Source: Pelecanus crispus
Lineage: Eukaryota > Chordata > Aves > Pelecaniformes > Pelecanidae
Assembly (NCBI RefSeq): GCF_030463565.1
Contig: NC_134643.1
Location: 211,410,583-211,474,582 of the forward strand
DNA: 64,000 nt
Reading direction: 5' to 3'
In this document: positions 41,996 through 53,378 of the stretch, one piece after another
Numbering within the stretch: position 1 is the first letter of the stretch
Layout: each line of letters opens with the position of its first letter
Notes under the pieces: model-generated
What the model saw: only the letters and a program-made list of their open reading frames with translations
The model's database searches: none
What the model was told of the DNA's origin: nothing
Program-made: the position numbers and the translations under genes

Positions 41996-42587
41996 GTATC
42001 CACCCCTTATTCTATACCATCTATGTCATGGCCAGATCTCTACCCTTTCCAATAAATTCCAATTAATCACCACCACTTTTCCTGTCCTTTGATATATCCA
42101 CACAGATATAATTCCCCTAGTCTGTGGGCCATCTTTCTAAAATGTCCATTGAGTTCATTTAGTCCATGACTTTGGCTCCATCTGTCATAATGGTCTTGTG
42201 TGACTCTCCATGCAAACATATTGGATTGTTGCATGTTGAAGCCAGTTCTGGTTCCACCAGTGCTGCTGCTGCACTTTGCTCAGTTTTATTAAAGTTCATT
42301 CTTCATTAACCTGAGTGATTCTTACTGTAATACTGCTGATATGGCATATAGCAACCATAAAAGTGATGACATACAGTATTATACAGCAATTAACATCATA
42401 CCATTCAGTTCATTGCCTATTCTCACCCAAAATCAAATCCCCTTGAGGTACACATTGGACTTCGCCATCCTTCTGCATTACGCACCAAGTGCACCCAGGT
42501 CCTTGAGCAAAAGCAATCAAATGGGTTTGCCTTTGCCTGAGGCAGGAGTAACCCAGACTGTCTTCCCCAGCATATTTCTTACGCGCA
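41996..42587 (-). mobile_element. ERVL internal sequence between integrase and 3' LTR
   Basis: About 590 bp of degraded viral sequence. No env-like open frame is seen, which fits ERVL-class elements, which lack env. Confidence 0.6.
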
Positions 42588-43085
42588 CTACAGGGACTTT
42601 ATCACCCTGTACAGTATGTAAAAGTTTTGATTGGGCAGGGCCAGCTCGTTGGCAGATCTCCTGGTGTTGACTAACCAGGTGGCTTTTGCTAAATGTGTAT
42701 CCCAATGTTTGAATGTCCCACCACCCACTGTTTTCAGGGTAGTCTTTAACAGTCCATTGTATCGTTCAATTTTCCCAGAGGTTGGTGCATGGTAAGGGAT
42801 GTGATACACCCACTCAATGCCGTGCTCTTTGGCCCAGGTGTCTATGAGGTTGTTTTGGAAATGAGTCCCGTTGTCTGACTCAATTCTTTCTGGGGTGCCA
42901 TGTTGCCACAGGACTTGCTTTTCAAGGCCAAGGACGGTGTTCCAGGCAGTGGCATGGGGCACGGGATATGTTTCCAGCCATCCAGTGGTTGCTTCCACCA
43001 TTGTAAGCACACAGTGCTTGTCTTGGAGGGTTTGTGGGAGTGTGATATAATCAATCTGCCAGGCCTCTCCATTATATTTCATCAT
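42588..43085 (-). pseudogene. Endogenous retrovirus (ERVL) integrase core
   Basis: A 165-residue open frame containing the retroviral integrase core. The catalytic triad is visible: Asp12 (WQID), Asp71 (IESDNG) and Glu107 (SGKIERYNG), with exactly 35 residues between the last two, the DD35E pattern. The frame lacks the N-terminal zinc finger, which lies in the neighbouring frame at 43082-43519, and its C-terminus drifts out of frame after NTRRSAN. It is a broken fossil, not a working gene. Confidence 0.9.
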
Positions 43086-43519
43086 CCTCTATACCAGAGA
43101 GGCTTTAACTGCTTGGCCTGTTTGATTGCAGCGCATGTTTCACATTCATGAATAACCTGTGCAATAGTGTCCATAGTTAAGTCCACCCCTCGATCACGAG
43201 CCCATCTACATGTTGCATCTCTTCCTTGATGGCTTGACGGCCTGAGGCAACATAATTCACCCTTATGTTGCCAGTCCGAATCCACCTGAGCAACTTCAAT
43301 CTTAGCAGCCTGATCCTCCTGCTGGTTGTTTTGATGTTCTTCAGTGGCCTGACTCTTGGGTACATGAGCATCTACGTGACGTACTTTTACAACCTGGTTC
43401 TCTACCCGGGCAGCGATATCTTGCCACAGCACAGCAGCCCAGAAGGATTTGCCTCTGCGCTGCCAGTTGCTCTGCTTCCATTGCTGCAACCACCCCACAG
43501 GGCATTTGCCACCATCCAT
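43082..43519 (-). pseudogene. ERVL pol: end of RNase H and integrase zinc finger
   Basis: An open frame of 145 residues, shifted relative to both neighbours. It carries the last RNase H acidic residue (VRHVDAHVPKS) and part of the HHCC zinc-binding region (His near SHQGRD, CETCAAIKQAK). It overlaps the RNase H frame by more than 100 bp, showing a frameshift in between. Confidence 0.8.
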
Positions 43520-44037
43520 GAGTCAGTATAGAGATAAAGGACTGGCCACTTTTCTCTTTCAGCAATATGTAAAGCCAGCTGGATGGCTTTCACCTCTGCA
43601 AATTGGCTTGATTCCCCTTCTTCTTCAGCAGTTTCTGCGACTTGTCGTATAGGACTCCATACAGCAGCTTTCCACCTCCGATGTTTTTCCATGAGACGAC
43701 AGGACCCATCAGTGAACAGGGCATATTGCTTCTCATTTTCTGGCAATTTATTATACAGTGGGGCCTCTTCAGCACGTGTCACCTCCTCCTCTGGCAATAT
43801 TCCAAAACTTTTGCCTTCTGGCCGGTCCATGATCACTTCCAAGATTCCTGGGCGACTGGGGTTTCCTATTCGAGCCTGTTGTGTGATTAGTGCAACCCAC
43901 TTACTCCATGTAGCATCAGTTGCATGATGTGTAGAGGGGACCCTCCCTTTGAACATCCAGCCCAGCACCAAGTCAGGGTGCCAGCCCGAGCTGTGTGTCA
44001 GTACCAACCACTTCCAAAGCAGCTCAAACCCCTTCAT
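43402..44037 (-). pseudogene. ERVL pol: connection and RNase H domain
   Basis: A 211-residue frame with RNase H acidic residues Asp110 (ALFTDGSC), Glu (QFAEVKAIQLAL) and Asp (YLYTDSWMVANAL). The fourth (HVDAH) is in the next, shifted frame. Upstream on the minus strand degraded reverse-transcriptase sequence runs to about 44160. Gag, protease and most of RT are absent. Confidence 0.87.
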
Positions 44038-44186
44038 ATGCTGCCAATGTCTCTTTCTCAGCTGGAGTATAGCGGGCCTTGGATCCTCTGTATCCCCAAC
44101 TCCAAAACCTTAGGGGTCGACCTCGAGTCCCTGGTGCTTTCTGCCAGAGGCTCCAGGTAGGGCCATTCTCCCCAGCTGCAGTGTAG
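44038..44186 (-). mobile_element. ERVL pol remnant at truncation point
   Basis: Continues the pol frame with stops, then ends abruptly in CR1 sequence. No 5' LTR is present on this side. Confidence 0.65.
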
Positions 44187-44650
44187 AGCACAAGCTGGTG
44201 AACGGTCTAGAGCACAAGTCTAACGGGGAACAGCTGAGGGAACTGGGGTTGTTTCACCTGCAGAAAAGGAGTCTCGGGGGAGACTTTATCGCTCTCTCTA
44301 CAGCGACCTCTCTGAAAGGAGGTTGTAGCGAGGTGGGTGTCGGTCTCTTGTCCCAAGTAACAAGTGATGGGACAAGAGGAAACGCACTCAAGTTGTGCCC
44401 GGGGATGTCTAGATTGGACATTAGGAAATATTTCTTCACTGAAAGCGTTATCAAGCATTGGAATAGGCTGCCCAGGGAAGTGGTTGTGTCACCATCCCTG
44501 GAAGTATTTAAAAGACGTGTAGATGTGCCGCTTAGGGACGTGGTTTAGTGGTGGACTTGGCAGTGTTACATTTACGGTTGGACTGGATGATCTTAAAGGT
44601 CTTTTCCAACCTAAATGATTCTGTGATTCTATGATCCTGTGATGCTATGT
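44187..44650 (+). repeat. CR1 LINE 3' end
   Basis: Sense CR1 from the RT C-terminal region ([35 protein letters not shown]) to the 3' tail GATTCTGTGATTCTATGATC. It is possibly the other end of the CR1 at 40609-41453, with intervening CR1 and provirus sequence deleted. Confidence 0.92.
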
Positions 44651-46685
44651 TTTGCAGTAATGTCCTATTTTCAGCAAGGTCTAAGCAATTAGGATGGAGT
44701 TCTTTCTGCATCCATGCCTCTTAAAAACCCCTCGTGGTGGGGTTTACCTAGATAAAGCACTAAAAAGGTGTCGGTTGCCTTCCTGTATAGTGCTAAGGGA
44801 AGTCAGGGTTGGAGGTAGAATATCTGAAATTCTAGGCCTGTCTCTCCTGTTATTATCTCTGGAAAAGAGCATGCTATAGATAGAACACATGTGTTTACTC
44901 GGGATCATGAATTGTTGATATCTTCTGGAAAGTACGTTGTAGTGGAGGATTTCAAAAGCTATGATATTTTCAGCTTCTATTCTGCCCATGAACAGCTACC
45001 AAAAAAATCTCAGTCTCATCACGTATGAATATAGGCATGATAGATATGCATAAACATGGACATAAAACAGATATAAAAATGCAAAACTCTGCTCGCACAC
45101 ACCTTGTTGTAGATGCAGAGCATCCTACAGATATGGATGCAGTTTATCCCACTCCATGCCTAAGTCTGCAGTTCTTTCTCTCCTGCTCAGATAGTGTAGC
45201 GAAACGATATATGTTTCAGGAAACTAGCAATGAGTGAATATATCACTGGGGACTATTCATGCGCATCATTAAAGGACAGCATTTGGGATCATGTACTAGA
45301 GTCACTTTCCCTATTAGTAGCTTCTATTTCTTTTCAAAGTCAAAAATCCACAGAAAACCACTCTTTCCAACTAAGCTTTTTGTTTCTGATCCTGAGATCC
45401 TAACCCAATAAAGTCAGCGGACAGTGTCACTTTTGTGTAATGTATCCCAATTACAACTTAGAACCTTATCAAGCAATGGAAGCATCTCATTTACCTGCAT
45501 TAAAAAAAAGTTGTTACTTACAAGCAACACCACCACCACCACTGAAGAACAGCCTCTCTGATTAATATACCGCCAAACATGGTGGTGGTTAAACACTGAT
45601 ACTGTCCAGAATCCTTCATTTCACTGGGGTGGTCGATGATCAAACCTCCTCCCATGAAACAGTAGCAATAATGACCTTCAATGGCGGTTTCAGTTCCATT
45701 TCAAAGCCATCTTAGGAAAAAAGAAAGAAACTCCTTGAGTCTTTTATGGCCAAAGGCAGGCATCTGTATACTAAGGTATACAGAACCTAACTGGCTGTTA
45801 CTAAGGAGGACGGCTGCTCAAAGATACCCCATGCAGGAACCCATCACTTTGGTAAAGCTTTGGATGGAGATGTTCCACAAAGTGTGCCTCACAAAAGCTG
45901 AGCTTTGCTGAAAAAAGCAACTCAAAGCAGATCTTCGGCCCCTGAGGAGAAAGCATAGTCATCATTTTACCAAGGCTGAATTAAATTCGTGACCCTGTTT
46001 TTTTGCAAAACTATCATCCACAAACACTTGGGACTCGAAAACTGTTTAGCAGATGCAACCTTTGTGTCAAAAATAGGACTTTCAGTGTGCCTATGATTAC
46101 CAAGGTTTCAACGCATGTTTTATCATTAAAGCCTTAGGCCCAGATGAGCTTAGAGAGTTCATAGAGCAGAGTCCACACCGCATGAGAGCAAGGAACCTTT
46201 CTTTTCCATTCTTTCAGCATTTGTTCTTCTGGGCCCAAGAAATGGAGAAACCTGATCTAAATACAGAAAGTAGAAGAGCAAGGCCTGTGAAGAGCAGGGA
46301 GGTAGATTGATGTACATAGGCTGTTATGAAATAAAGGATGTTGGCAATGAACGGAGGCAAAATAGTATCAGCTGGGCCAGGATACAAAAATTCAGAGAAG
46401 ACTGGTCCAGGGGAGACTGGAATTAGCTGGCAGCTGGTCACGGGTAATGCCTGGCAGCTACCAGGCAAATGGAAGCTCAGATCAGATGAGGAGTTGGCAG
46501 AAGGAATACTAAATCTGGGAGGTGTTTGGGAGTGAAATGAGAAGCCTGAACAGTAGAGACAGGGATGGGAGTGAAGATAAGGTGGAAAAAGACAGGCTTG
46601 GCAGAGACAACCTCAATTTTGGAATTTTTGACTGCTTTAAGTGTTTTTTTTTTAATGTAGCTGTTCTTTAAAAGAAATGTTGTAC
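44651..46685. other. Intergenic, nothing recognised
   Basis: No repeat or exon recognised; short frames only. Confidence 0.4.
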
Positions 46686-47640
46686 TGTGCTGGGCCTTCC
46701 GTCAGCCCTGGCTCCCCCCGGGCTGCACTGGTGGTGTCACAGCGGGCAGAACGTTGGTGGCGGCCATGTCACAGGGGTTGGTGACACGGCCGCCCAGGAC
46801 GGGTGTAGAAGGGGCTGCGCGGTGAGCCGGCCCAGACTGGAGGCGAGCGGGCGGGTGAGCGAGGGCCGAGGCGAGAGGGCAGGGAGGAGGGCAGGGAGGG
46901 GCGGGCAGGGCTGCCGGGCCCAGGCAGGGAGGCAGGGGTTGCCCGTGGCGCGACAGATGGCGGCTGCTCCTCCTTTGTCTTCCAGGGCCGGAGGCTCACG
47001 CAAGGACAGGACCAGACCATGGCGCAGTCCTGTCCTCGGCCACAGTCAGGGAGATTCGTGACCTTCTGCATGGACGCTGACACAAAGTTAAGGCATCTTA
47101 GAGCCTGGCAGAGCCCCGGGCAGGGGTTGCCCATGCTGAGCCAGGCTGGCTGCCCCTTGGCTTGTTTTCCTGCCTTTTACAGCCGCAGGCCCAGACAGGG
47201 ACAGGACCAGACCATGGCGCAGTCCTGTCCTCGGCCATGGTCAGGGAGATTCGTGACCTTCTGCATGGACGCTGACACAAAGTTAAGGTGTTTAGAGCCT
47301 GGCAGAGCCCTGGGCAGGGGTTGCCCTTGCTGAGCCAGGCTGGCTGCCCCTTGGCTTGTTTTCCTGCCTTTTACAGCCGCAGGCCCAGACAGGGACAGGA
47401 CCAGACCATGGCGTGCTCCCGTCCCCTCCCTCCGCAGCCACTCAGCCAGAGATTTCGGCAGCTTTTGACAAAGCCATTGACCTAAGGACAAGGAAGCACA
47501 CGCAGCCCCAGTCTGCACTGCCCCATGGTCCCACAGGCAGCTGGAGGCTCCCCATAGCTGTGGACAAGGGGAGCTCCACGCCACCCTCCCTCTCGCTCTG
47601 AAACTGATCTTGAAATAAAATTTCTCATTCATCAGCCATT
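46686..47640 (+). other. GC-rich locus with 195-bp repeats and poly(A) signal, possible transcript
   Basis: CpG-rich start (46690-47000), then two in-register copies and a partial third of a 195/194-bp unit (starting 47004, 47199, 47393), then a unique end with AATAAA at 47614-47619. Each unit carries a pyrimidine-rich acceptor-like tract ending TTTTACAG, and CGGTGAGC near 46820 could be a donor. The last frame (47356-47601) ends SLSL 13 nt before the poly(A) signal. This could be an unannotated lncRNA or small gene, or a retroposed copy; I recognise no protein family. Confidence 0.35.
47004..47420 (+). repeat. Tandem 195-bp repeat, 2.1 copies
   Basis: GGACAGGACCAGACCATGGC begins at 47004, 47199 and 47393. 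Copies 1 and 2 differ at few positions, including a 1-nt loss that shifts an otherwise 65-codon repeated frame (MAQSCPRP..., starts 47019 and 47214). Confidence 0.93.
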
Positions 47641-49095
47641 GGATGGTTCTTCCACTCTGTGTGGTCTTTTGGGGGAAACCTCCTGGGCCTTTTCCTTATT
47701 GTCTTTATTGCATTCAATTTCTAGGTCTTTACACATGTCTATAGGTTAAAATACAGATATCTTTAGAGAGAAACATATAGAAAGTGTACCTGTGTCTTCC
47801 TTATGGGAAGGAAGTGGGGAGGCAATCAGAGGCTGCTCTGAGATCGTGTGGGTATGATGCTTTCAAAACACGGAAACCAGCCAATCACAGAGCAGTGTGA
47901 AAACACGTGGGGTGTGAGCCAAGAGCCATGTCCTTGGGTCAGTGGGATGAGGCGGGAGGCAGAGGTCAGCCTGTGGTTACATGGGCTCCATGCAGACCTC
48001 ACCATGAGGTTGTTTGTTGTCAAGTGCACAGCTGGGACATTCTGTGCTCCGTCTCTGGCAACATTCACCTGAGGCCATCAAAGGAAAACATTTCACTGCC
48101 CTACCTGTTTTCTCCTAGAAAACATCCATTAGCCATGGAATTCCCTATAGATTCACATATAGATGCATATGGCTGCTATTCTGAATTTATTGACATATAG
48201 CACATCGAATCCAGGGCAGACTTTATTACTAAAGATTTTCCCCCCACATTTCATTACATAGAGTACAAAACCCCTCCAATTCTCAGAAAATCATAAATCT
48301 AAGCCAATTATGATAAGTCAATGTTGGTGTCTTAATAATATCTTGGCAACTTCCCAAAATCATGGTAGAATCTAAGTTTTGCCAAAGTATGTAAGCCAAT
48401 TTTTTACGATTCAGATGTCTCTGGGGTAGACTATGCCACGAGAGCTGGCACAGCGCTCTTTTAATTCCTGTGGAGTGCAATCTCATTTGCCGTCTTTCTA
48501 GGATTGTTTTTGTTATTATTTGAATCAATGAGAGTCCTCATGAGGTAATACGATGCAACTAATGTACAGGAATAGAATACTGTCTAGAGGAGACCGAGAG
48601 CCTTAACATTCATTGGCAATTTAACATCTGTGGTGTCCTTTCCTTTCCCTCTGCTCTGATTTTTCAAGTCACACCTCTCCCAGAAATGTCAATGACCTAA
48701 TCAGCCTGGGATCAGCATTTACGTCATTAGAACCCGTGCAAAAAGAGGCCAGAAGCAGCAGCAGGGGGACTTCACCATATTCAACAAAGAGCATCCCAAA
48801 GCAAACAGTTGCCACAGCCACCCTGCCAGCCCAGCGCACCTATTTGCACTATCCAGCTCCTTTGGACTCTGACAACATCAGCCAAAGCTGCTTGCCTCAC
48901 TTCTTTTTATTAAACATCAACATCGTCGTCATCGTCATCAGTTAGTGTTACTTTATTATTCATTGTAATGTTTTCTTATTATATTTACCATTTCCTCAAC
49001 TTGTGTATCTGCTCAAAAAAAGAGGTAGTAGAAATCCTCACGGAGATGTGACTGGAAATACAGTTTTTAAGGGTTTGCCTGCAAATGTCCTCTGT
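47641..49095. other. Intergenic, nothing recognised
   Basis: Contains a short ATC/GTC simple repeat at about 48913-48942 just after an ATTAAA. A 69-codon frame at 48736-48945 has no recognisable features. Confidence 0.4.
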
Positions 49096-49205
49096 GCAAC
49101 CTGATCTAGTGGAAGATGTCCCTGCCCACAGCACGGCAGTTGGACTAGATGACCTTTAAAGCTCCCTTTCAACCCAAACCATTCCATGGTTCTATGATTC
49201 TGTGG
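49096..49205 (+). repeat. CR1 LINE 3' end fragment
   Basis: GCAACCTGATCTAGTGGAAG, then GGACTAGATGACC and the tail GGTTCTATGATTCTGTGG, sense strand, about 110 bp. Confidence 0.9.
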
Positions 49206-49534
49206 TATCTGTATCAGGAGATCAGTCTACAATGAGGAAAGAAAATAATTCTATTTCATGGGAGTACCAAGTAGAAACCATCTGAACAAAACAGAGACAG
49301 ACACGGTAGTCTCCCATTCACATCACTGTAAGTCCAGAAAGCCTCCAATGACTTGAAAGTCATCCTGGATTTAGTCAAGATAACAGAATAAAATTTACCC
49401 CATCCCACTGATAATAAAAACCAACACTTCCTAACATTTTTATTCCATATTTTGTAAAGTGTTTACATGGAAATTTTTGGTCCATTCAAACATATCTTAG
49501 TACAATCAAACGTGTAACAGTCATAGAATCATAG

Positions 49535-50199
49535 TGTTAAAGGAGCAGCCGCTGCCTGAGTATGGACACACTGTTCAGCGTCGCACACACACCGCCTGAC
49601 ACCAACTGCTAGGACTGGAGTCCCTTTGCAGTGGGCAGCTCTGCTGAGCCAACGGGTGTCCCTTTTCCGCTCCCCACATACCCACTCGCTCTCGGGCATG
49701 TTCTCTCCACTCAGGCTCGACCCTAGGTTTCCCTGAAGCAGAGTCTCCAACGTGACGTATGTCAGATGAATTTATTGAGTGGTATAGCAGTAAATGACAG
49801 CTCAAGCTAGGTGCCTCTGGAGCGGGACCCTGAACAAAGAAATCCCTGGGCAATTATACCCTTATAATTTAAGTTGCCTTCCCCTCACACAATGGTTCAG
49901 TCCAATAGCAACATTTGGGTCTGGGGTCTTCTTGTCCCTCGTTGGATCTTTTCCCTGTGTCCAGGCAGGACATTCCTTTTCTTATCTTAATGGCTGCGGC
50001 TTCTGCTGACAGCTGTGGCTACCTTATCTTTCTGGTTTGCACTGGTTTCAGGGGCCTTCCTTCATGTAGCTAAGTAAACGTTCAGTACATGGTCAGCATA
50101 TCTAGGTGAAAGGTCACAGCTTGCGGCCTAAAGCTTTAGCAACCCTTGCTACTAATGCTACGTATTGCATTCTGTTTGAGCTAGGAAGTGACTTCTACA
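49535..50199 (-). mobile_element. ERV solo LTR, third family, inside CR1
   Basis: A 665-bp insert between CR1 bases, starting TGTTAAAGG and ending CTACA on +. Flanks TCATAG and ACATTG are a possible degraded 6-bp duplication. TTTATTGA at about 49768 would be the antisense poly(A) signal. It shares no sequence with the main family. LTR nature is inferred from termini and precise CR1 interruption. Confidence 0.7.
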
Positions 50200-50240
50200 A
50201 CATTGAATGGTTTGGGTTGGAGGGCACCTTTAATAGTCAT

Positions 50241-50809
50241 TGTCCTGGTTTCGGCTGGAATAGAGTTAATTTTCTTCCTAGTAGCTGGCATAGTGCTGTG
50301 CTTTGGATTTAGTAGGAGAAGAACGTTGATAACACACCGATGGTTTAGTTGTTGCTAAGTACTGCTCATGCCAGTCAAGGACTTTTCAGCTTCCCATGCT
50401 CTGCCAGGTGCACCAGAAACTGGGAGGGGGCACAGCCAGGACAGCTGACCCAAACTGACCAAAGGGCTATTCCATACCATATGACGTCATGCTCAGTATA
50501 GAAACTGGGGGGGGTTGGCCGGGGAGCAGCGATCGCTGCTCGGGAACTGTCTGGGTATCGGTCAGCGGGTGGTGAGCAATTGCATTGTGCATCACTTGCT
50601 TTGTATATTATTATTGTTATCATCATTATTATATTGTTATTATTATCATTACTATTTTACTTTATTTCAATTATTAAACTGTTCTTATCTCAACCCAGGA
50701 GTGTTTCTCACTCTTACTCCTCCGATTCTCTCCCCCATCCCATCGGGGCAGGGGGAGTGAGCGTGCAGCTGCGTGGTGCTGAGTTGCTGGCTGGGGCTAA
50801 ACCATGACA
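50241..50809 (+). mobile_element. ERVL-type solo LTR with intact CRE, inside CR1
   Basis: A 569-bp sense LTR with a perfect GTCAT target duplication (50236-50240 and 50810-50814). It keeps the CRE TGACGTCA (50482-50489); the TATA box is TATAGAAA. It lies within the same CR1 fragment as the preceding LTR. Confidence 0.96.
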
Positions 50810-50890
50810 GTCATCTAGTTCAACCCCCCCTGTAATAAGCAGGGACATCTTCAACAAGATTCCCTATCCGTCCCACTTTTGAAAAAGATT

Positions 50891-51969
50891 AATATACTGT
50901 AAATGACTCTACCTCAGAGGGGGAAAAAAAGAGAACTTCCACGCAGATCTTTCTCTCCCATGTGAGCAGGAGACTGGGTCTTACTTGAAGCTCTCAAATT
51001 ATGAAACACATTCAGTAAAGAGCAACTCTGACTGATCTTCAGTTTGTTCATTAAGGTATTGATTTTCACATGTGGCCAGGGTTTAGGCTTCTGCTTCAAC
51101 TTAGGGAGACTTAGTTAAGGATGCTTAAAGTCTTTTTCCTTTTTTGAATAGAAAGCACTCCAACCTAAGGCTCCAAGACTCAGACTGAATTTTAGACTCT
51201 CCATTTTAAAATCCTACTCTTACGATTAACATAAGGTTTTTTACAGACTCCATTGTTTCTGGCTAATTTGGCATAAAGATATACATGACTTTCTAGAACT
51301 GTGTTTATTTTTTCTGTTTTTTCTTCTTTAAAAATGAGGTCACTATTAACAATCTGTGTTTTGTTTGACAGAAGATTTCATAAACACAAGATTTCATAGA
51401 GACAAGACTTCTAGATTTTAGTATTAAGGAATGCCGTGCAGTGCAGAACATTATCTCAAACAACCACTAGTGCCAAGTATCTTGGCTCATGTGTTAGTTA
51501 AGTGGGAAATTCATTCCTCTGATGCAATTATATTTGCACGAAAATATGCATTTTAATCTTTAAAGAAAGTGTATTTCCAGGTTCATCTCAGAGAATGTTC
51601 TGTAGTGGAGGAGTTTTCTCCAGTACTGAGAATTACTTCTGAAAATTAAGATCTGATTTAACATAGCAGATGGCAGCTGTGTTCATATCTATTGCTATGA
51701 GATCCCTCTCTTTCTGTCTGCATAGACATACATCTACACCCAAGTCTGAATCAGACTGCAGAAGCCAGCTGGGGTTAGCCTTAATCAGCACGAGGACAGA
51801 CATGCCCAAGTGGTACCTGCCAAATGCTGAAGGAAGCAACATTGCCTATGCCAAATACCTAAATCTCCCTGTCCAGGACAGTGTGAAACCAATAGAGGGT
51901 TGCACCAAGGGCTGCACCATTACGGTTCTGTAATGGATTTTGTCAGAATAGTTGTTTCTTCATCCCATC
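50891..51969. other. Intergenic, nothing recognised
   Basis: AT-rich; short overlapping frames at 51633-51933 only. Confidence 0.4.
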
Positions 51970-52090
51970 TGTCGTGGTTCAGCCCCAGCCAGCAACTAAG
52001 CACCACGCAGCCGCTCACTCACTGCCCCAGTGGGATGGGGGAGAGAATGCTTAGTGGTGCTTAGTTGCTGGCTGGGGTTAAACCACAACA
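51970..52090. mobile_element. LTR-derived palindrome, 121 bp
   Basis: Begins with the antisense LTR terminus TGTCGTGGTTCAGCCCCAGC and runs to GGGGAGAGAAT (52048), then flips to the sense terminus GCTTAGTGGTGCTTAGTTGC to AACCACAACA. The two ends form an inverted repeat of about 40 bp with roughly 90% identity around a ~40-bp centre. The rest of the LTR is missing, and no target duplication is obvious (CCATC versus ATGCC). Confidence 0.85.
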
Positions 52091-53206
52091 ATGCCTCAGG
52101 ACCTGCATTCAAAACTATGCGCCAGGCACAGCATCCACAGAAATACAACACTATGCAATTTCAGTACAGAATTCACTATAGGAGCAAGTATTGTAGAGTT
52201 TGTACAACAGAAAAGTCCTCAGGAGGTTCACACACAATGCAGTGATAAAAAAATCTGGTGTATGGATTGGAAAATTTAAAGCTGTCCAGGAACAGAAAGT
52301 TCATAGAATTAAAGGCTTTTCAAACAACCATGTATACAGATCTTTCTGACTGAAATACTTGAATTATGGTGGATTTTCATTACAGTTGTTCACTTCTGGG
52401 CCAACACTGAGCTCAAGGAAATGCCAGTATTCATTCATAGGGTGCCGATGCTTCATATGAGCACTGCTGCTTAACAAAACATGGTTAATCCTGGTCGTGC
52501 CGATATAATTTAGAACTTAATTCGTTACTCTTTAAAAAGTATTCATGAAGAAACCCAAGCAAATACAGATTTGCTAATGCCCCCAATAAAGTAGACTGCG
52601 ACTTTGGTCAAGTTGCTTCTTATCTCTCCTTCTACAGAGCTCAAGTGTTAACTTTGCATTGCCAAGAAGCATGACTTAAAGCTACCCTTGCCAGTATTTC
52701 AGCAAAACATGTTGCACCTTCCTGTCTTTTCCTGATTAGAAATACTTTGCTGTTAGCTAGCAGTGTTGCTTTAACTCTGATGTCTAAGAATATAAAAATG
52801 ACATGATTTGTAAAGCGAGGTGTCATCTATTATGTTTGCAATAAGACATTTTGGGGTGGGGAATAAAAACTCTTTTATAAGTTGGATCCACACATAGCAG
52901 ACACCAAGCTAAGGACAGGCTGGGAATGACCGTTCTAGGTGTAACCTAAATTAGTATTCCTCAAACACCTTAAGAGAGGAAGACAGCTGATCAAGTATGT
53001 CAACTAGGAGAGATGACAGCTTATAGAAGTGAACTTCTGTGGAACAACAATGGGTTGATAGTTGATGAGATGCATAGAAAACTACAGCGGTCATAAAACT
53101 TTTACTGAGTAAACAGTGAGTCCGCACTTTTCAGTAGTGGAATTGGTACTTCTGGTTCCCAGGTTTGCCTTTGCAGGTCTTTCCTGAGGATCAGGTTTCA
53201 GATGTG
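52091..53206. other. Intergenic, nothing recognised
   Basis: AT-rich sequence with no recognised element. Confidence 0.4.
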
Positions 53207-53378
53207 AATAAAAAGAGTCTTCCTTTTCCAGCTGGGCGTTTCTGTTTTTTGTTGATCATCTTTGTGAGTTAACCCTGCCCTGGAGGTGTTTTCAATAAAA
53301 AGAGTTTTCTTTGTTCCAACTGGGTGTTTCTGGTTTTTATTGATTATCTTTGTGAGTTAACCCTGCTCTGGAGCTGCT
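53207..53378. repeat. Two-copy 87-bp tandem duplication
   Basis: AATAAAAAGAGT begins at 53207 and 53294. The copies share TGGGTGTTTCTG-like, ATCTTTGTGAGTTAACCCTG and CTGGAG blocks with about 85% identity by eye. Confidence 0.85.

Larger units (their letters stand above)
49519..50890 (-). repeat. CR1 LINE 3' fragment split by two LTR insertions
   Basis: CR1 pieces at 49519-49534, 50200-50240 and 50810-50890 join into one antisense CR1 end (TCATAGAATCATAG, then GAATGGTTTGGGTTGG, then TCATCTAGTTCAACCCCC). The gaps hold LTRs of two families, one in each orientation. Confidence 0.88.

Noticed and set aside
47177..47632. 151-codon minus-strand frame across the 195-bp repeats
   Set aside because: It is a mirror of the GC-rich tandem repeat with no recognisable domain; the poly(A) signal lies on the + strand.
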